Shown: piece after piece, positions 1 to 8,679 of the stretch
Position numbering within the stretch: the stretch's first letter is position 1
Layout: each line of letters starts with the position of its first letter
Source of the DNA: an uncultured Massilia sp.
GTDB lineage: Bacteria > Pseudomonadota > Gammaproteobacteria > Burkholderiales > Burkholderiaceae_D
NCBI RefSeq assembly: GCF_913773735.1
Contig: NZ_CAJYEB010000030.1
Coordinates: forward strand, 124,001 to 188,000
Direction of reading: 5' to 3'
Length of the DNA stretch: 64,000 nt
Notes under the pieces: model-generated
Told to the model about the DNA's origin: nothing
The model's database searches: none
What the model saw: the letters and a program-made list of their open reading frames with translations, nothing else
Translations under genes and position numbers: made by a program

Positions 1-78
1 AAAGAACCGTTGAACGCAAACGCCGGCAAGAAACGGGAGCAGCCCGATTTCCAAGGCTGGCCAACCGGGAGAACTGTC

Positions 79-642
79 ATGGCAGTGATCGGAGCAGCAG
101 TCGATAGCGAGACGAAGCAGGTATTCGATGCGATCGCACGATCGCGATCCGTGACGACATCGCGCCTCGCTGGTGCGTTGATTACGGATTTCATCAGGGC
201 GGAGAAAGGCGGCCAGGTCGTAACCACGAAGGCGCCTGGATTGCCGGCGATGGGCCATGCGGCTGCCCATGCCGGCGCGAAGACGGAACAGGTGTATGTC
301 CGGCTCGAACCCTACTACTACGACGAGCTGGGGCGCCTGGCGGCGCAGCGCCGGTGGTATCGCAGCGCCTATCTGGCAAATCTCCTGTACGCGCATGTCG
401 ACCGCCTCCCGGTGCTGTGCCATGACGAGGTCAACGCGGTGCGGCAGGTCGCGCGGCAGCTGGCGGATATCGGTCGCAACGTCAACCAGATCGCCAGGAA
501 AGTCAACATCGATCCCGACCGTGCCGACCTGTCCGCGTTCGACTTCGAGCTGGTCAGGATGCTGCTCGACGTCGAGACGGCGGCGGTCAAGGACCTGGTC
601 CATGCCAACCTGCGAACCTGGGGAGCGACCGATGTCCAGTGA
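79..642 (+). CDS. MobC-like plasmid mobilization accessory protein
   Basis: The 187-residue protein carries a MobC-type signature around residues 122-143 (VRQVARQLADIGRNVNQIAR), the hallmark of relaxosome accessory proteins that help the relaxase open oriT. An N-terminal stretch (about 4-40) and a central one (about 72-108) look like ribbon-helix-helix DNA-binding folds. An open frame extends upstream to a TTG near base 10, but the ATG at 79 has GGGAGA six bases before it, so I start there. The relaxase starts 11 bases before this gene's stop, which implies translational coupling. Family assignment rests on the motif; the two RHH folds are inference. Confidence 0.75.
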   Translation: MAVIGAAVDSETKQVFDAIARSRSVTTSRLAGALITDFIRAEKGGQVVTTKAPGLPAMGHAAAHAGAKTEQVYVRLEPYYYDELGRLAAQRRWYRSAYLANLLYAHVDRLPVLCHDEVNAVRQVARQLADIGRNVNQIARKVNIDPDRADLSAFDFELVRMLLDVETAAVKDLVHANLRTWGATDVQ

Positions 643-1672
643 ACGCGAGATCGTACCCGAGCGCGGCGGACGCAAGTCGGGCCTGCGCCGGCTTGTCTAC
701 AGGCCGCAGGCCAGTCCCGGGCATGGCGGCAGCGACTGGCAAGCGACCAAGGAACGGTTGCGGCGTACCGTGGCGCGTGTTCCCGAAGTCGTCATCAAGG
801 TCAAGGGCGGCGGCACGACCATTGCTGGCGTCATGCGATACATGAACTACATCTCGCGCAAGGGCATGCTGATCGCGGCGAACGAGAGAGGTGAACGTAT
901 CCAGGGCGGCGAGAACATCAGGACGACGCATGCCTCCTGGGATCTCGACCTGCAGCGTACCCATGACCGGAAAGGCGAGCAGATGCACCAGTCGTTCAAC
1001 GTGATCTTCTCGATGCCGGCAAGGACGGATCCTGGCAAGCTGTTCGCCGCGGTCCAGTCCTTCGCCCAGGAGAATTTCGTCCGGCGCCAGTACCTCATGG
1101 TGCTGCACACGCCGGAGACCGACCCCAGCGACAGTCCGCCGCCGCATCCTCACGTCCATGTGATCGTGCGTGCCGAGGACGAGGACGGGCAACGGCTCCA
1201 CATCCGCAAGACAACCCTGCGTGCCTGGCGGGAGGCATTCGCGGCGGAGCTTCGCTCACGGGGCATCGAGGCGAACGCCACTTCCAGGGCGGAACGGGGG
1301 GTATCGCTCAAGGCGCGTGGCAGCGCGGAATACCACATCCGGGAACGGGGCGAGGTATCCACCGCCGAGGCACGGCGTTTCGCCGAAGCGACGGGCGACC
1401 TTCGCAGGAACGAGACCGAACCGAAGCCATGGGAAGTAGCGATGGCCGCGCGTCGGCGGGACGTGTTGAAGGAACTGGCCAGGAACGCCGCCACCTTGCG
1501 CCAGGAGGGCGATACGGAGCTCGCCGAGAAGGTGGAACGCTTCGCCCGCGAACTGCCAGCGCTCGACACGGAGCGACGCAGGATGCAGCGTGCCCTCGTC
1601 GAACAGGTCAACGCACGTGTCAGGCGGGAACGGGCGGAGGACCTGCCTCCGCCCCTGCCGGACATGCATTAG
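632..1672 (+). CDS. relaxase / mobilization nuclease (MobA/VirD2-like)
   Basis: This 346-residue protein probably nicks oriT and leads the single strand into a recipient's conjugation channel. The HPHVHV stretch at residues 172-177 is the metal-binding three-His motif of relaxases, and a Tyr-rich segment (RYMNYISR, about 69-76) lies where the catalytic tyrosine region is expected. The C-terminal third is Arg/Glu-rich and probably helical. The ATG at 632 follows GGGGAG and overlaps mobC by 11 bases; a longer open frame upstream is only the shadow of mobC. No coupling protein or type IV secretion genes are visible, so the element looks mobilizable rather than self-transmissible, although it continues beyond the left edge. 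Confidence 0.8.
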   Translation: MSSEREIVPERGGRKSGLRRLVYRPQASPGHGGSDWQATKERLRRTVARVPEVVIKVKGGGTTIAGVMRYMNYISRKGMLIAANERGERIQGGENIRTTHASWDLDLQRTHDRKGEQMHQSFNVIFSMPARTDPGKLFAAVQSFAQENFVRRQYLMVLHTPETDPSDSPPPHPHVHVIVRAEDEDGQRLHIRKTTLRAWREAFAAELRSRGIEANATSRAERGVSLKARGSAEYHIRERGEVSTAEARRFAEATGDLRRNETEPKPWEVAMAARRRDVLKELARNAATLRQEGDTELAEKVERFARELPALDTERRRMQRALVEQVNARVRRERAEDLPPPLPDMH

Positions 1673-1741
1673 ACCCGGCGTAGCAGGCGGCAGGCCATGC
1701 GGCCGCGCCATATCGACGCATCGAACAACAAGGGGGCAATC

Positions 1742-2194
1742 ATGGATAAAACTTCAGGTACAGGCGCCAAGAAGGTCCGCCAGGATGGAGGGAAGGAACC
1801 CGGTCCGGCATGGCAATTGGCGGGAGAGGCCCTGTGCCTCTATGCGGACCCCGGATATCGTCCGCCTGGGCCGGAGGATGTGCGCACCGTCATGCATCTG
1901 CTGGGAACGACCGCCGAGGAACTTGCCCTCCTTGTCGGCGTGAAGAATGGCCGGGCCGTCCGGCGCTGGCTCGCACCACCGTCCGCAAGATCCCATGCTC
2001 AGATCGACTACGCGACCTGGCGCCTGATGCTGCTCGAGGCAGGTCTCGTCGAGCCGCCCAAACCCTTGATGCATGCCAAAGCGATTAGGTCTAAAAGACC
2101 TATACTGAATCTGACGGGGAAGCAGTCGGCGACAAGTCCTCGGCACGTTCCCGAAGATCGACAGCCGGACACGCATTATTCGAAGGACGAGTGA
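1742..2194 (+). CDS. helix-turn-helix DNA-binding protein of the island
   Basis: The 150-residue protein has an XRE-like helix-turn-helix between about residues 40 and 85 (segments HLLGTTAEELALLVGV and VRRWLAPPS), followed by a basic low-complexity tail. Its role is inferred: local regulation of transfer or copy-number genes. The start at 1742 is chosen because AAGGGGG lies seven bases upstream. It stands 69 bases behind the relaxase stop, on the same strand, so it may share that transcript. I do not recognise a named family. Confidence 0.55.
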   Translation: MDKTSGTGAKKVRQDGGKEPGPAWQLAGEALCLYADPGYRPPGPEDVRTVMHLLGTTAEELALLVGVKNGRAVRRWLAPPSARSHAQIDYATWRLMLLEAGLVEPPKPLMHAKAIRSKRPILNLTGKQSATSPRHVPEDRQPDTHYSKDE

Positions 2195-2279
2195 ACGTAT
2201 CGGTTCACGCCCGCGTATGGCTCCCGGTCCCGAATGCCCGGTTTCCAGATCTTGTTTAACTCACGTTAGGGAGATTGAC

Positions 2280-3107
2280 ATGAAACTTGCAACGCGTTTC
2301 GGCCGCGGCCGCACGTCGGTCCGCTCCGAGGAGCCGCTCGCCAACGAGGAAATCGCAAGGGTCGCGCCGTCGATCTTCGCGACCGAGAAACACGACAGCC
2401 GGTCTGACCGGTACACCTACATCCCGACGATCCATGTCCTGGAGAAGCTGCGCAGCGAAGGCTTCATGCCCTTCATGGCATGCCAGGCCAGGTGCAGGGA
2501 CGAGGGCAAGCGCGAACACACGAAGCACATGCTGCGCCTGCGCCATGCGGGCCAGATCGCCAGCAGCGAGGCCAACGAGATCATCCTGCTGAATTCGCAC
2601 GACGGCACCAGCAGCTACCAGATGCTGGCCGGGACGTTCCGCTTCGTCTGCTGCAATGGCATGGTGTGCGGCGACATGCAGAATGACATCCGCGTTACCC
2701 ACAAGGGCAATATCGTCGACAACGTGATCGAAGGAGCGTTCCGCGTGGTCGAGGACTTCGAGCGAATCGACTCGCACATCGACGATATGAAGTCGCTGCC
2801 GCTGGACGAAGGCGAACAGCTGGCGTTCGCCAGGGCGGCGCTGGCCCTGAAGTATGACCCGCATGGCGAGCCTGCGCCGGTCACCGGTCAGCAGATCCTC
2901 GCGCCCTGGCGTTCCGAGGACGTCGGAAACGACCTTTGGAAGACCTTCAACCGCGTACAGGAAAAGATGCTGAAGGGCGGCGTCCGTGGTCGTACCTCCG
3001 ATGGACGGCGCGTCACGACGCGGGCAGTTACCGGCATCGACCAGGACCTGAGGCTGAATCGTGCGCTTTGGGTCTTGGCTGCGGAAATGAAGTTGTTGAA
3101 GCATTGA
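2280..3107 (+). CDS. DUF932 / phage-plasmid-type protein
   Basis: The 275-residue protein matches my recollection of the DUF932 (TIGR03299, YfjQ-like) family carried by plasmids, phages and genomic islands; its function is unknown. Recognisable features are the N-terminal segment with TYIPTIHVLEKL, the central NSHDGTSSYQMLAGTFRFVC, and a following FCCNGMVCG-like Cys cluster (CCNGMVCG, residues about 123-130). The start at 2280 has TAGGGAGAT six bases upstream, better than any earlier codon in the same frame. It is the third island gene in this direction and precedes a drop in GC content. Confidence 0.7.
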   Translation: MKLATRFGRGRTSVRSEEPLANEEIARVAPSIFATEKHDSRSDRYTYIPTIHVLEKLRSEGFMPFMACQARCRDEGKREHTKHMLRLRHAGQIASSEANEIILLNSHDGTSSYQMLAGTFRFVCCNGMVCGDMQNDIRVTHKGNIVDNVIEGAFRVVEDFERIDSHIDDMKSLPLDEGEQLAFARAALALKYDPHGEPAPVTGQQILAPWRSEDVGNDLWKTFNRVQEKMLKGGVRGRTSDGRRVTTRAVTGIDQDLRLNRALWVLAAEMKLLKH

Positions 3108-3212
3108 AGACGAAGACAATGCCGGCCTTTCACGACAAAGCTGCCTGCATGAATCCAACGGCATTCCAAAATACACGCTGTATCACTTGCACCTTTGCGA
3201 ATGGAGATGGCG

Positions 3213-3761
3213 ATGGAAAAAATCATGAGAATCGGCGACCTGGTTACCGCGCTTCAAGGCTGCAATCCTGAGGGCACCGTGTCCATTAACCTGAATGGTG
3301 CGTTGCTATATGCCGAGGAGCAACGCGGGGAGATCGAATACAGTTTCGAACCGACGATCAACTTCTTATTCTCGAAATCCGATGCATCACAAAGCGATCG
3401 CGTCCACATTTCTCTGGCCGAAAAAGACACGCAACGCATCGCGGCATCCAGGCGCAATCAAGCTCCAGCAGACATGCAGACCTTACAGGCCTCTCATTCT
3501 GCCAATCCCGCAATTGCCATGGGCACGCCGATTGCAGTTGCCATCGGCTTGGCCGCAGGTATGTACGCAGATCTTCTTGCCGTGGTCAATCGTTGCAATC
3601 GGGCCGATAACAAAAACCATGGAGCTACAACGCACGGAAAGCTGGACGTTCCAAAGCTGATTGCCATGCTGGCCGAGGACGCAGCCATGACGCACAGTCG
3701 GCCTGGATCATGGGAAGGCGCGAATCTCCTGCGCGTCCTGGACAGTCACGGATATCAATAA
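3213..3761 (+). CDS. hypothetical protein, low-GC island cargo
   Basis: I do not recognise this 182-residue protein. The start at 3213 was chosen from four nearby ATGs because GGAG lies six bases upstream. It has an acidic N-terminal half and a hydrophobic segment near residues 105-122 (TPIAVAIGLAAGMYADLL) that could be a single membrane helix or a buried helix. Codon use is mixed and visibly less GC-biased than in flanking genes, which suggests separate acquisition within the island. Confidence 0.5.
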   Translation: MEKIMRIGDLVTALQGCNPEGTVSINLNGALLYAEEQRGEIEYSFEPTINFLFSKSDASQSDRVHISLAEKDTQRIAASRRNQAPADMQTLQASHSANPAIAMGTPIAVAIGLAAGMYADLLAVVNRCNRADNKNHGATTHGKLDVPKLIAMLAEDAAMTHSRPGSWEGANLLRVLDSHGYQ

Positions 3762-3845
3762 GCTGAGCGAATAAGTTTCACTCATTGAGCGAACACATCT
3801 TTAAGCGCCTGCAGTTTTATACCATACGAATAACACCCGAATCGA

Positions 3846-4151
3846 ATGGATGATCCGATGAGCGCACACCCGGCAGCCAAGGCGACCACGAAATCGAACG
3901 ATCGAGTGAAACAAGCGCCTCTACTCAAACCACTGTATCTCGAATTGGATGCGGTTTCGTTCATTGTCGGGCTGGCCATCGCGACCATTCAACGCCTTGT
4001 CCGCGATGGTAGTTTTCCGAAGCCGCGGCAATTGTCGAACCGCCGTGTGGCTTGGCTCTTTCGAGAAATAGAAGAATGGGCAGAGCAGCGGCCGATTTCG
4101 GACTTGCCGCCGCCTTCGAACACGTCGCGAACCAAGATCGACGAAAGGTAA
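3846..4151 (+). CDS. AlpA-like excisionase / transcriptional regulator
   Basis: The 101-residue protein resembles the AlpA family, small winged-helix proteins that activate the integrase or act as recombination directionality factors in P4-like elements. Typical traits are the N-terminal LELDAVSFIVGLAIATIQRL segment, the middle GSFPKPRQLSNRRVAWLF and the closing EIEEWAEQRP. No good ribosome site was found; ATG 3858 is an alternative start. It runs towards the integrase, with only five bases between the two stop codons, a common arrangement at the integrase end of such islands. Confidence 0.7.
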   Translation: MDDPMSAHPAAKATTKSNDRVKQAPLLKPLYLELDAVSFIVGLAIATIQRLVRDGSFPKPRQLSNRRVAWLFREIEEWAEQRPISDLPPPSNTSRTKIDER

Positions 4152-4156
4152 GGCCG

Positions 4157-5470
4157 CTATCCCCGCGCCATCTGCTCGTAATGCTCAGCAAGCTTGGTCA
4201 GCCATTCGCGCCGCTCGCGATCGTATGTGTATTTGTCGTACACCCCTGCGATACCGTCCGGCATGTGTCCAATCACGGCCTCGGCGACCTCCTTGCGGCA
4301 CCCTAATGCGGACAACTGGGTACGGCCTGTCCGGCGCAAGTCGTGAGGTGCCCAATGCGTCACGGGCAGTCGCGGCCTGGCCTGTTCCGGACGCGTTTGC
4401 GAATACGGCTGGTGCGTCCATACCGCCACCCCTACCACCTTCTGCTCCATATGCCCGCTCTTTCCAGGCGACGGAAACAGGTAGCCCTTCTCCACCAGGG
4501 CGATCCGGCGCCGAACGACATCGGCGGCGCGGCCAACCAGCGGTACCCGTAGGTCCATGGCTTTCTCGTGTCGCTCGTTCTTGGTTTTCGATTTGGGTAC
4601 CGTCCACCAAAGCCCATCCGCCTCTTCGGTTATCTCGCTGACCTCCATCGCCACGATTTCAGCGCCCCTTGCGCAGGTCCACATATAAAGAGTAATCAGA
4701 TCATTGACGTTCTTGGAGAAATTGGGAAGCCAACGAATCAAGGCTCCTTGCTCCGCCGGCGTCAGGAAACGCTTGCCCGTCCCTATCGACACTCCTTCGC
4801 GCTTGCGTCCTTTGCTACGCAGTTTGCCGCGCAGGATGACGCGCCACCAGTTCGGCACCTCCTCGCCAAGCTTGCCAGCATCATGACCGTAATCCCAGGC
4901 CGCCCCCAGTTCCAGGCGGACGCGCCCGGCCTGAACCGGTGTCTCGATGAACGCTTGCAGCAGACTGAAGGCCTGCGCACGCGTCACCTTTTCCGGATCG
5001 AGCCGGCCGAATTCACCCGGCCAATTGTCCGGGCTAACGGCACGCAGCGCGTGATTCAAGGTGCGCCGCGTTTCGTCGATGCCTTTTTGCTTCCGGTTCC
5101 TCTCGACATGCCCCTTCAAATACAGCTCGACCAGCGCCTGTACCGTCAGCTTTCTCGCCGACCGTGCGCTGGCCTCCTTCTTTTCCTCCGCCTCCTTGGC
5201 ACGCTTGGCACGCCGTTCGACGGCGGGATCTCCGCCTTTCGCCCGCTGGTCTCGCAGCTTCTCCCATTCGGCTTTCGCAGCATGTACCGATACGCCGGGC
5301 CAATCGCCGATCTTCACCTGGCGCATCTTGCCATCGACGGGACTTTTGTACCTGTAGATCCAGGCACGCGCCGTCGCCGATACCTCAAAGCGTAGCCCGG
5401 GACAGTCGGGCATCGTGTAATGATCGCCTGGTTGCAGTAACTTGGCCGCTCTTGCATCGAATGCCGTCAC
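4157..5470 (-). CDS. tyrosine-type site-specific integrase (P4/DUF4102 class)
   Basis: The 437-residue recombinase has an N-terminal DUF4102-like arm-binding domain (FEVSATARAWIYRYK, about residues 28-42), a SAM-like core-binding domain and a C-terminal catalytic domain. I see the catalytic Arg region (TCARGAEIVAMEVSEI), an HDLRRT box supplying the second His/Arg pair, and the terminal VYDKYTYDRERRE tyrosine segment. The GTG at 5470 has GGGAGA six bases upstream and gives the family's usual length; the open frame reaches further to 5641 without a start of comparable quality. It converges with the AlpA-like gene and faces a repeat-rich end. Confidence 0.9.
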   Translation of the reverse strand: MTAFDARAAKLLQPGDHYTMPDCPGLRFEVSATARAWIYRYKSPVDGKMRQVKIGDWPGVSVHAAKAEWEKLRDQRAKGGDPAVERRAKRAKEAEEKKEASARSARKLTVQALVELYLKGHVERNRKQKGIDETRRTLNHALRAVSPDNWPGEFGRLDPEKVTRAQAFSLLQAFIETPVQAGRVRLELGAAWDYGHDAGKLGEEVPNWWRVILRGKLRSKGRKREGVSIGTGKRFLTPAEQGALIRWLPNFSKNVNDLITLYMWTCARGAEIVAMEVSEITEEADGLWWTVPKSKTKNERHEKAMDLRVPLVGRAADVVRRRIALVEKGYLFPSPGKSGHMEQKVVGVAVWTHQPYSQTRPEQARPRLPVTHWAPHDLRRTGRTQLSALGCRKEVAEAVIGHMPDGIAGVYDKYTYDRERREWLTKLAEHYEQMARG

Positions 5471-5480
5471 GTTTTCTCCC

Positions 5481-5875
5481 GGCGTAGGCTCAGCGTAGGT
5501 TCGTAGCAGGTTAGGCGTAGCTTCTGGAGTTAGCCGGCTACCCTCGTCGTGCGCTGGCAGAACCTGCCAGCGCGCGAACAAGTGTAGTGCGCGCCTAGGG
5601 AGTTCAAGTTGACCGCCGTCGCCTCGCCGCAAGCCCGGCACCGACGTAGAATCGGCGCGCCTTTTCTCCTATACTGGCGCCCCTGGGCATCCCGCACTGC
5701 CAATCGACCTGGCGGACATGGTAAAGTGCTCGCTTGGCGACAGCTGCCCGGCCAACCGGCGCCGAGCGACATTTCACTCTTCCAGCGTAGGTTTGGCGTA
5801 GCTTCTGGCGGCGCTCGTACACTGCTTAGACACCGCGGCGTAGCTTCCGCTCCCGGTGAAGTTAGAAGCTACGCC
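5481..5875. repeat. GGCGTAGCTTC-type repeats, candidate integrase arm sites
   Basis: GGCGTAGCTTCTGG occurs at 5514-5527 and 5795-5808, GGCGTAGCTTCC at 5837-5848, and the inverted GAAGCTACGCC at 5865-5875. The related GGCGTAGG and CAGCGTAGGTT occur at 5481, 5491 and 5783. Such short repeats behind a P4-type integrase are typical of arm-type binding sites for integrase or its directionality factor. The stretch 5471-5958 contains no credible gene. Confidence 0.55.
5551..5573. other. perfect inverted repeat (10-bp arms, AAC spacer)
   Basis: GCGCTGGCAG and its exact complement CTGCCAGCGC are separated by AAC. It lies 80 bases upstream of the integrase GTG. It could be an operator, a cruciform, or a hairpin in the integrase leader; there is no T-run, so it is not a standard terminator. 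Confidence 0.6.
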
Positions 5876-5891
5876 AATCCGTGCAGTGCAG

Positions 5892-5921
5892 TGACGTCGC
5901 TTGATGTCGCGTGATGCCGCC
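5892..5921 (+). repeat. three tandem imperfect 10-bp repeats upstream of mutS
   Basis: TGACGTCGCT, TGATGTCGCG and TGATGCCGCC follow each other without gaps. The 10-bp period would put each copy on the same face of the helix, which suits a protein-binding array; it could also be chance in a GC-rich stretch. Confidence 0.4.
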
Positions 5922-5958
5922 CGCATAGCGACCACAGCAATAAATCCACAAAGAAATC

Positions 5959-8679
5959 ATGAAGTTAGGCGACAACATGCCGTTAGATCAGCAAGTTACC
6001 AAATCGGGCAAGAGCCAGCACACTCCCATGATGCAGCAATATTTAAGCATCAAGGCCGACTACCCCACGATGCTGGTGTTCTACCGCATGGGCGACTTCT
6101 ACGAGCTGTTCTTCGACGATGCCGAGAAGGCCTCGCGCATCCTGGGCATCACCCTGACCGCGCGCGGCAGCTCGGGCGGCAATCCGATCAAGATGGCGGG
6201 CGTGCCGTTCCACTCGCTCGATCCCTACCTCGCCAAGCTCGTCAAGCTGGGCGAATCGTGCGCGATCTGCGAGCAGATCGGCGATCCGGCGCTGTCCAAG
6301 GGCCCGGTCGAGCGCAAGGTGGTGCGCGTGGTCACGCCGGGCACGCTGACCGATGCCGACCTGCTGCCGGAAAAGGCCGAGCGGCCCCTGCTGGCCGTGT
6401 GCACGGTCATGCAGCGCAAGGTGGTCACCACGGGCCTGGCCTGGCTGTCGCTGGCCAGCGGCGCGCTGCGCCTGATGGAGTTCGCCGGCGACGCGCGCGC
6501 CGCCGCCGCCCGCCTGGTGCAGGAACTGGAACGCATCGCGCCGGCCGAGGTGCTGCGCGCGGATGCCGATGCCGACCTGGTCGAGGCCAGCCCCGTCGGC
6601 CATACCCAGCGCGTGCCGGAATGGCATTTCGACGTCGTGCACGGCCACAAGGCGCTGCTCGACCAGCTCGGCGTGGCGACGCTGTCCGGCTTCGGCGCGG
6701 ACGGCCTGGGCGCCGCGTTCGGCGCGGCCGGCGCGCTGCTGCGCTATGCCCAGTCGACGCAGGGACGCGGCCTGCAGCACGTGAAAAGCCTGTCGGTGGA
6801 ATCGGAGAGCGAATTCATCGGCCTGGACGCCGCCACCCGACGCAACCTCGAACTGACCGAGACCATCCGCGGCCACGAGTCGCCCACGCTGTTCTCGCTG
6901 CTGGACGGCTGCCGCACGGCGATGGGATCGCGCCTGCTGCGCCACTGGATCCACCACGCCAGGCGCGACCAGTCGGTGGCGCGCGCGCGCCACGAGGCCA
7001 TCGGCGCGCTGGCCCTGCACGAGGCGAACCACGGGATACTGGGCGACATCGCCGCCACGCTGGCCCACATGCCGGACGTCGAGCGCATCACCACCCGCAT
7101 CGCCCTGCTGAGCGCGCGGCCGCGCGACCTGGCCAGCCTGCGCGACGGCCTGAAGCACCTGCCGGCCCTGCGCGACCAGGTGGCGCGCTGCTTCATCCCG
7201 GGCGACTCCTGCCTGCTGCGCGACATCTGGGACGCCATCGCCGTGCCCGAAGCCTGCGCCGCGCTGCTGGCGCGCGCCATCGCCGAGGAACCGGCGGCCA
7301 TGGTGCGCGACGGCGGCGTGTTCGCGCGCGGCTTCGACGCCGAGCTGGACGAGCTGCGCGCGCTGTCCGAGAACGCCGGCCAGTTCCTGGTCGACCTGGA
7401 GACGCGCGAGCGCGCCCGCACCGGCATCGCCAATCTGCGCGTCGAGTACAACAAGGTGCACGGCTTCTACATCGAGGTCACCAACGGCCAGGCCGACAAG
7501 GTGCCCGAGGACTACCGCCGGCGCCAGACGCTGAAGAACTGCGAGCGCTACATCACGCCGGAACTCAAGGCCTTCGAGGACAAGGCCCTGTCGGCGCAGG
7601 ACCGCGCGCTGGCGCGCGAGAAGCTGCTGTACGACCTGCTGCTGGCCGACCTGGCGCCGCACATCGTGTGCCTGCAGCGCGTCGCCGCCGGCATCGCCCA
7701 GGTCGACGTGCTGGCGGCCCTGACCGGCCACGCGGTGCGCCACAACTGGTGCGCGCCGCAGCTGGTCGCGGACCCGTGCCTGACCATCGCCGAAGGCCGC
7801 CATCCGGTCGTCGAGAAGCAGATCGAGCGCTTCATCGCCAACGACTGCCGCCTGTCGAACGAGCGCCGCCTGCTGCTGATCACCGGTCCCAACATGGGCG
7901 GCAAGTCGACCTTCATGCGCCAGGTGGCCCTGATCACGCTGCTGGCCTACATCGGCAGCTACGTGCCGGCGGCGAGCGCGACGATCGGCCCGATCGATCG
8001 CATCTTCACCCGCATCGGCGCGTCCGACGACCTGGCCAACGGCCGCTCGACCTTCATGGTCGAGATGACGGAATCGGCCACGATCCTGAACGGCGCGACC
8101 GAGCATTCGCTGGTGCTGATGGACGAAGTGGGCCGCGGCACCTCGACCTTCGACGGCCTGGCGCTGGCCTGGGCCATCGCGCGCCACCTGATCGACGCCA
8201 GCCGCAGCTTCACGCTGTTCGCCACCCACTACTTCGAACTGACCCAGCTGCCCGAGGCGCATCCGAGCGCCGTCAACGTGCACCTGTCGGCCGTCGAGCA
8301 CAAGGACAGCATCGTGTTCCTGCACGCGGTCCAGGACGGTCCCGCCTCGCAGAGCTACGGCCTGCAGGTGGCGCAGCTGGCCGGCGTGCCGCCGGCCGTG
8401 ATCCGCGCCGCGCGCAAGCACCTGGCGCGCCTGGAATCGCAGGCGCTCGACGCCACGCCGCAGCTCGACCTGTTCGCCGCGCCGCCGTGCGACGATGCGG
8501 CCGATGCCGGCAATGCGCCGGGCGCCATGGATTCCACCGCGGCCACCGCGGCCACCCCGGCGCCCTCGCCCGCGCTGGCGCTGCTGGACGACATCGATCC
8601 CGATGCGCTGAGCCCGCGCGAAGCCCTCGAACGCCTGTACGAACTGAAGCGGTTGGCCGCCACCGCGACGGCCGGCTGA
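5959..8679 (+). CDS. mutS: DNA mismatch repair ATPase MutS
   Basis: MutS recognises base mismatches and small loops and recruits MutL. The 906-residue protein has the mismatch-reading Phe-X-Glu (F47-Y-E49 within GDFYELF), the connector and lever domains, and the C-terminal ATPase with Walker [10 protein letters not shown] near residue 642, Walker [16 protein letters not shown] and a HYFEL box. Length is in the normal 850-910 range. Two start codons are possible, ATG 5959 and ATG 5977; neither has a strong ribosome site, and the conserved HTPMMQQY block begins at residue 21 from the first. The island's integrase end lies directly upstream, so the native promoter may be altered. Confidence 0.97.
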   Translation: MKLGDNMPLDQQVTKSGKSQHTPMMQQYLSIKADYPTMLVFYRMGDFYELFFDDAEKASRILGITLTARGSSGGNPIKMAGVPFHSLDPYLAKLVKLGESCAICEQIGDPALSKGPVERKVVRVVTPGTLTDADLLPEKAERPLLAVCTVMQRKVVTTGLAWLSLASGALRLMEFAGDARAAAARLVQELERIAPAEVLRADADADLVEASPVGHTQRVPEWHFDVVHGHKALLDQLGVATLSGFGADGLGAAFGAAGALLRYAQSTQGRGLQHVKSLSVESESEFIGLDAATRRNLELTETIRGHESPTLFSLLDGCRTAMGSRLLRHWIHHARRDQSVARARHEAIGALALHEANHGILGDIAATLAHMPDVERITTRIALLSARPRDLASLRDGLKHLPALRDQVARCFIPGDSCLLRDIWDAIAVPEACAALLARAIAEEPAAMVRDGGVFARGFDAELDELRALSENAGQFLVDLETRERARTGIANLRVEYNKVHGFYIEVTNGQADKVPEDYRRRQTLKNCERYITPELKAFEDKALSAQDRALAREKLLYDLLLADLAPHIVCLQRVAAGIAQVDVLAALTGHAVRHNWCAPQLVADPCLTIAEGRHPVVEKQIERFIANDCRLSNERRLLLITGPNMGGKSTFMRQVALITLLAYIGSYVPAASATIGPIDRIFTRIGASDDLANGRSTFMVEMTESATILNGATEHSLVLMDEVGRGTSTFDGLALAWAIARHLIDASRSFTLFATHYFELTQLPEAHPSAVNVHLSAVEHKDSIVFLHAVQDGPASQSYGLQVAQLAGVPPAVIRAARKHLARLESQALDATPQLDLFAAPPCDDAADAGNAPGAMDSTAATAATPAPSPALALLDDIDPDALSPREALERLYELKRLAATATAG

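Noticed and set aside
5590..5780. Search for a tRNA gene serving as the integration site
   Set aside because: No cloverleaf or TTC-type arm could be drawn by eye; the true attachment site is unidentified because the left end lies outside.
6043..8421. Antisense open frame over mutS
   Set aside because: Same cause; the plus strand encodes a complete MutS.
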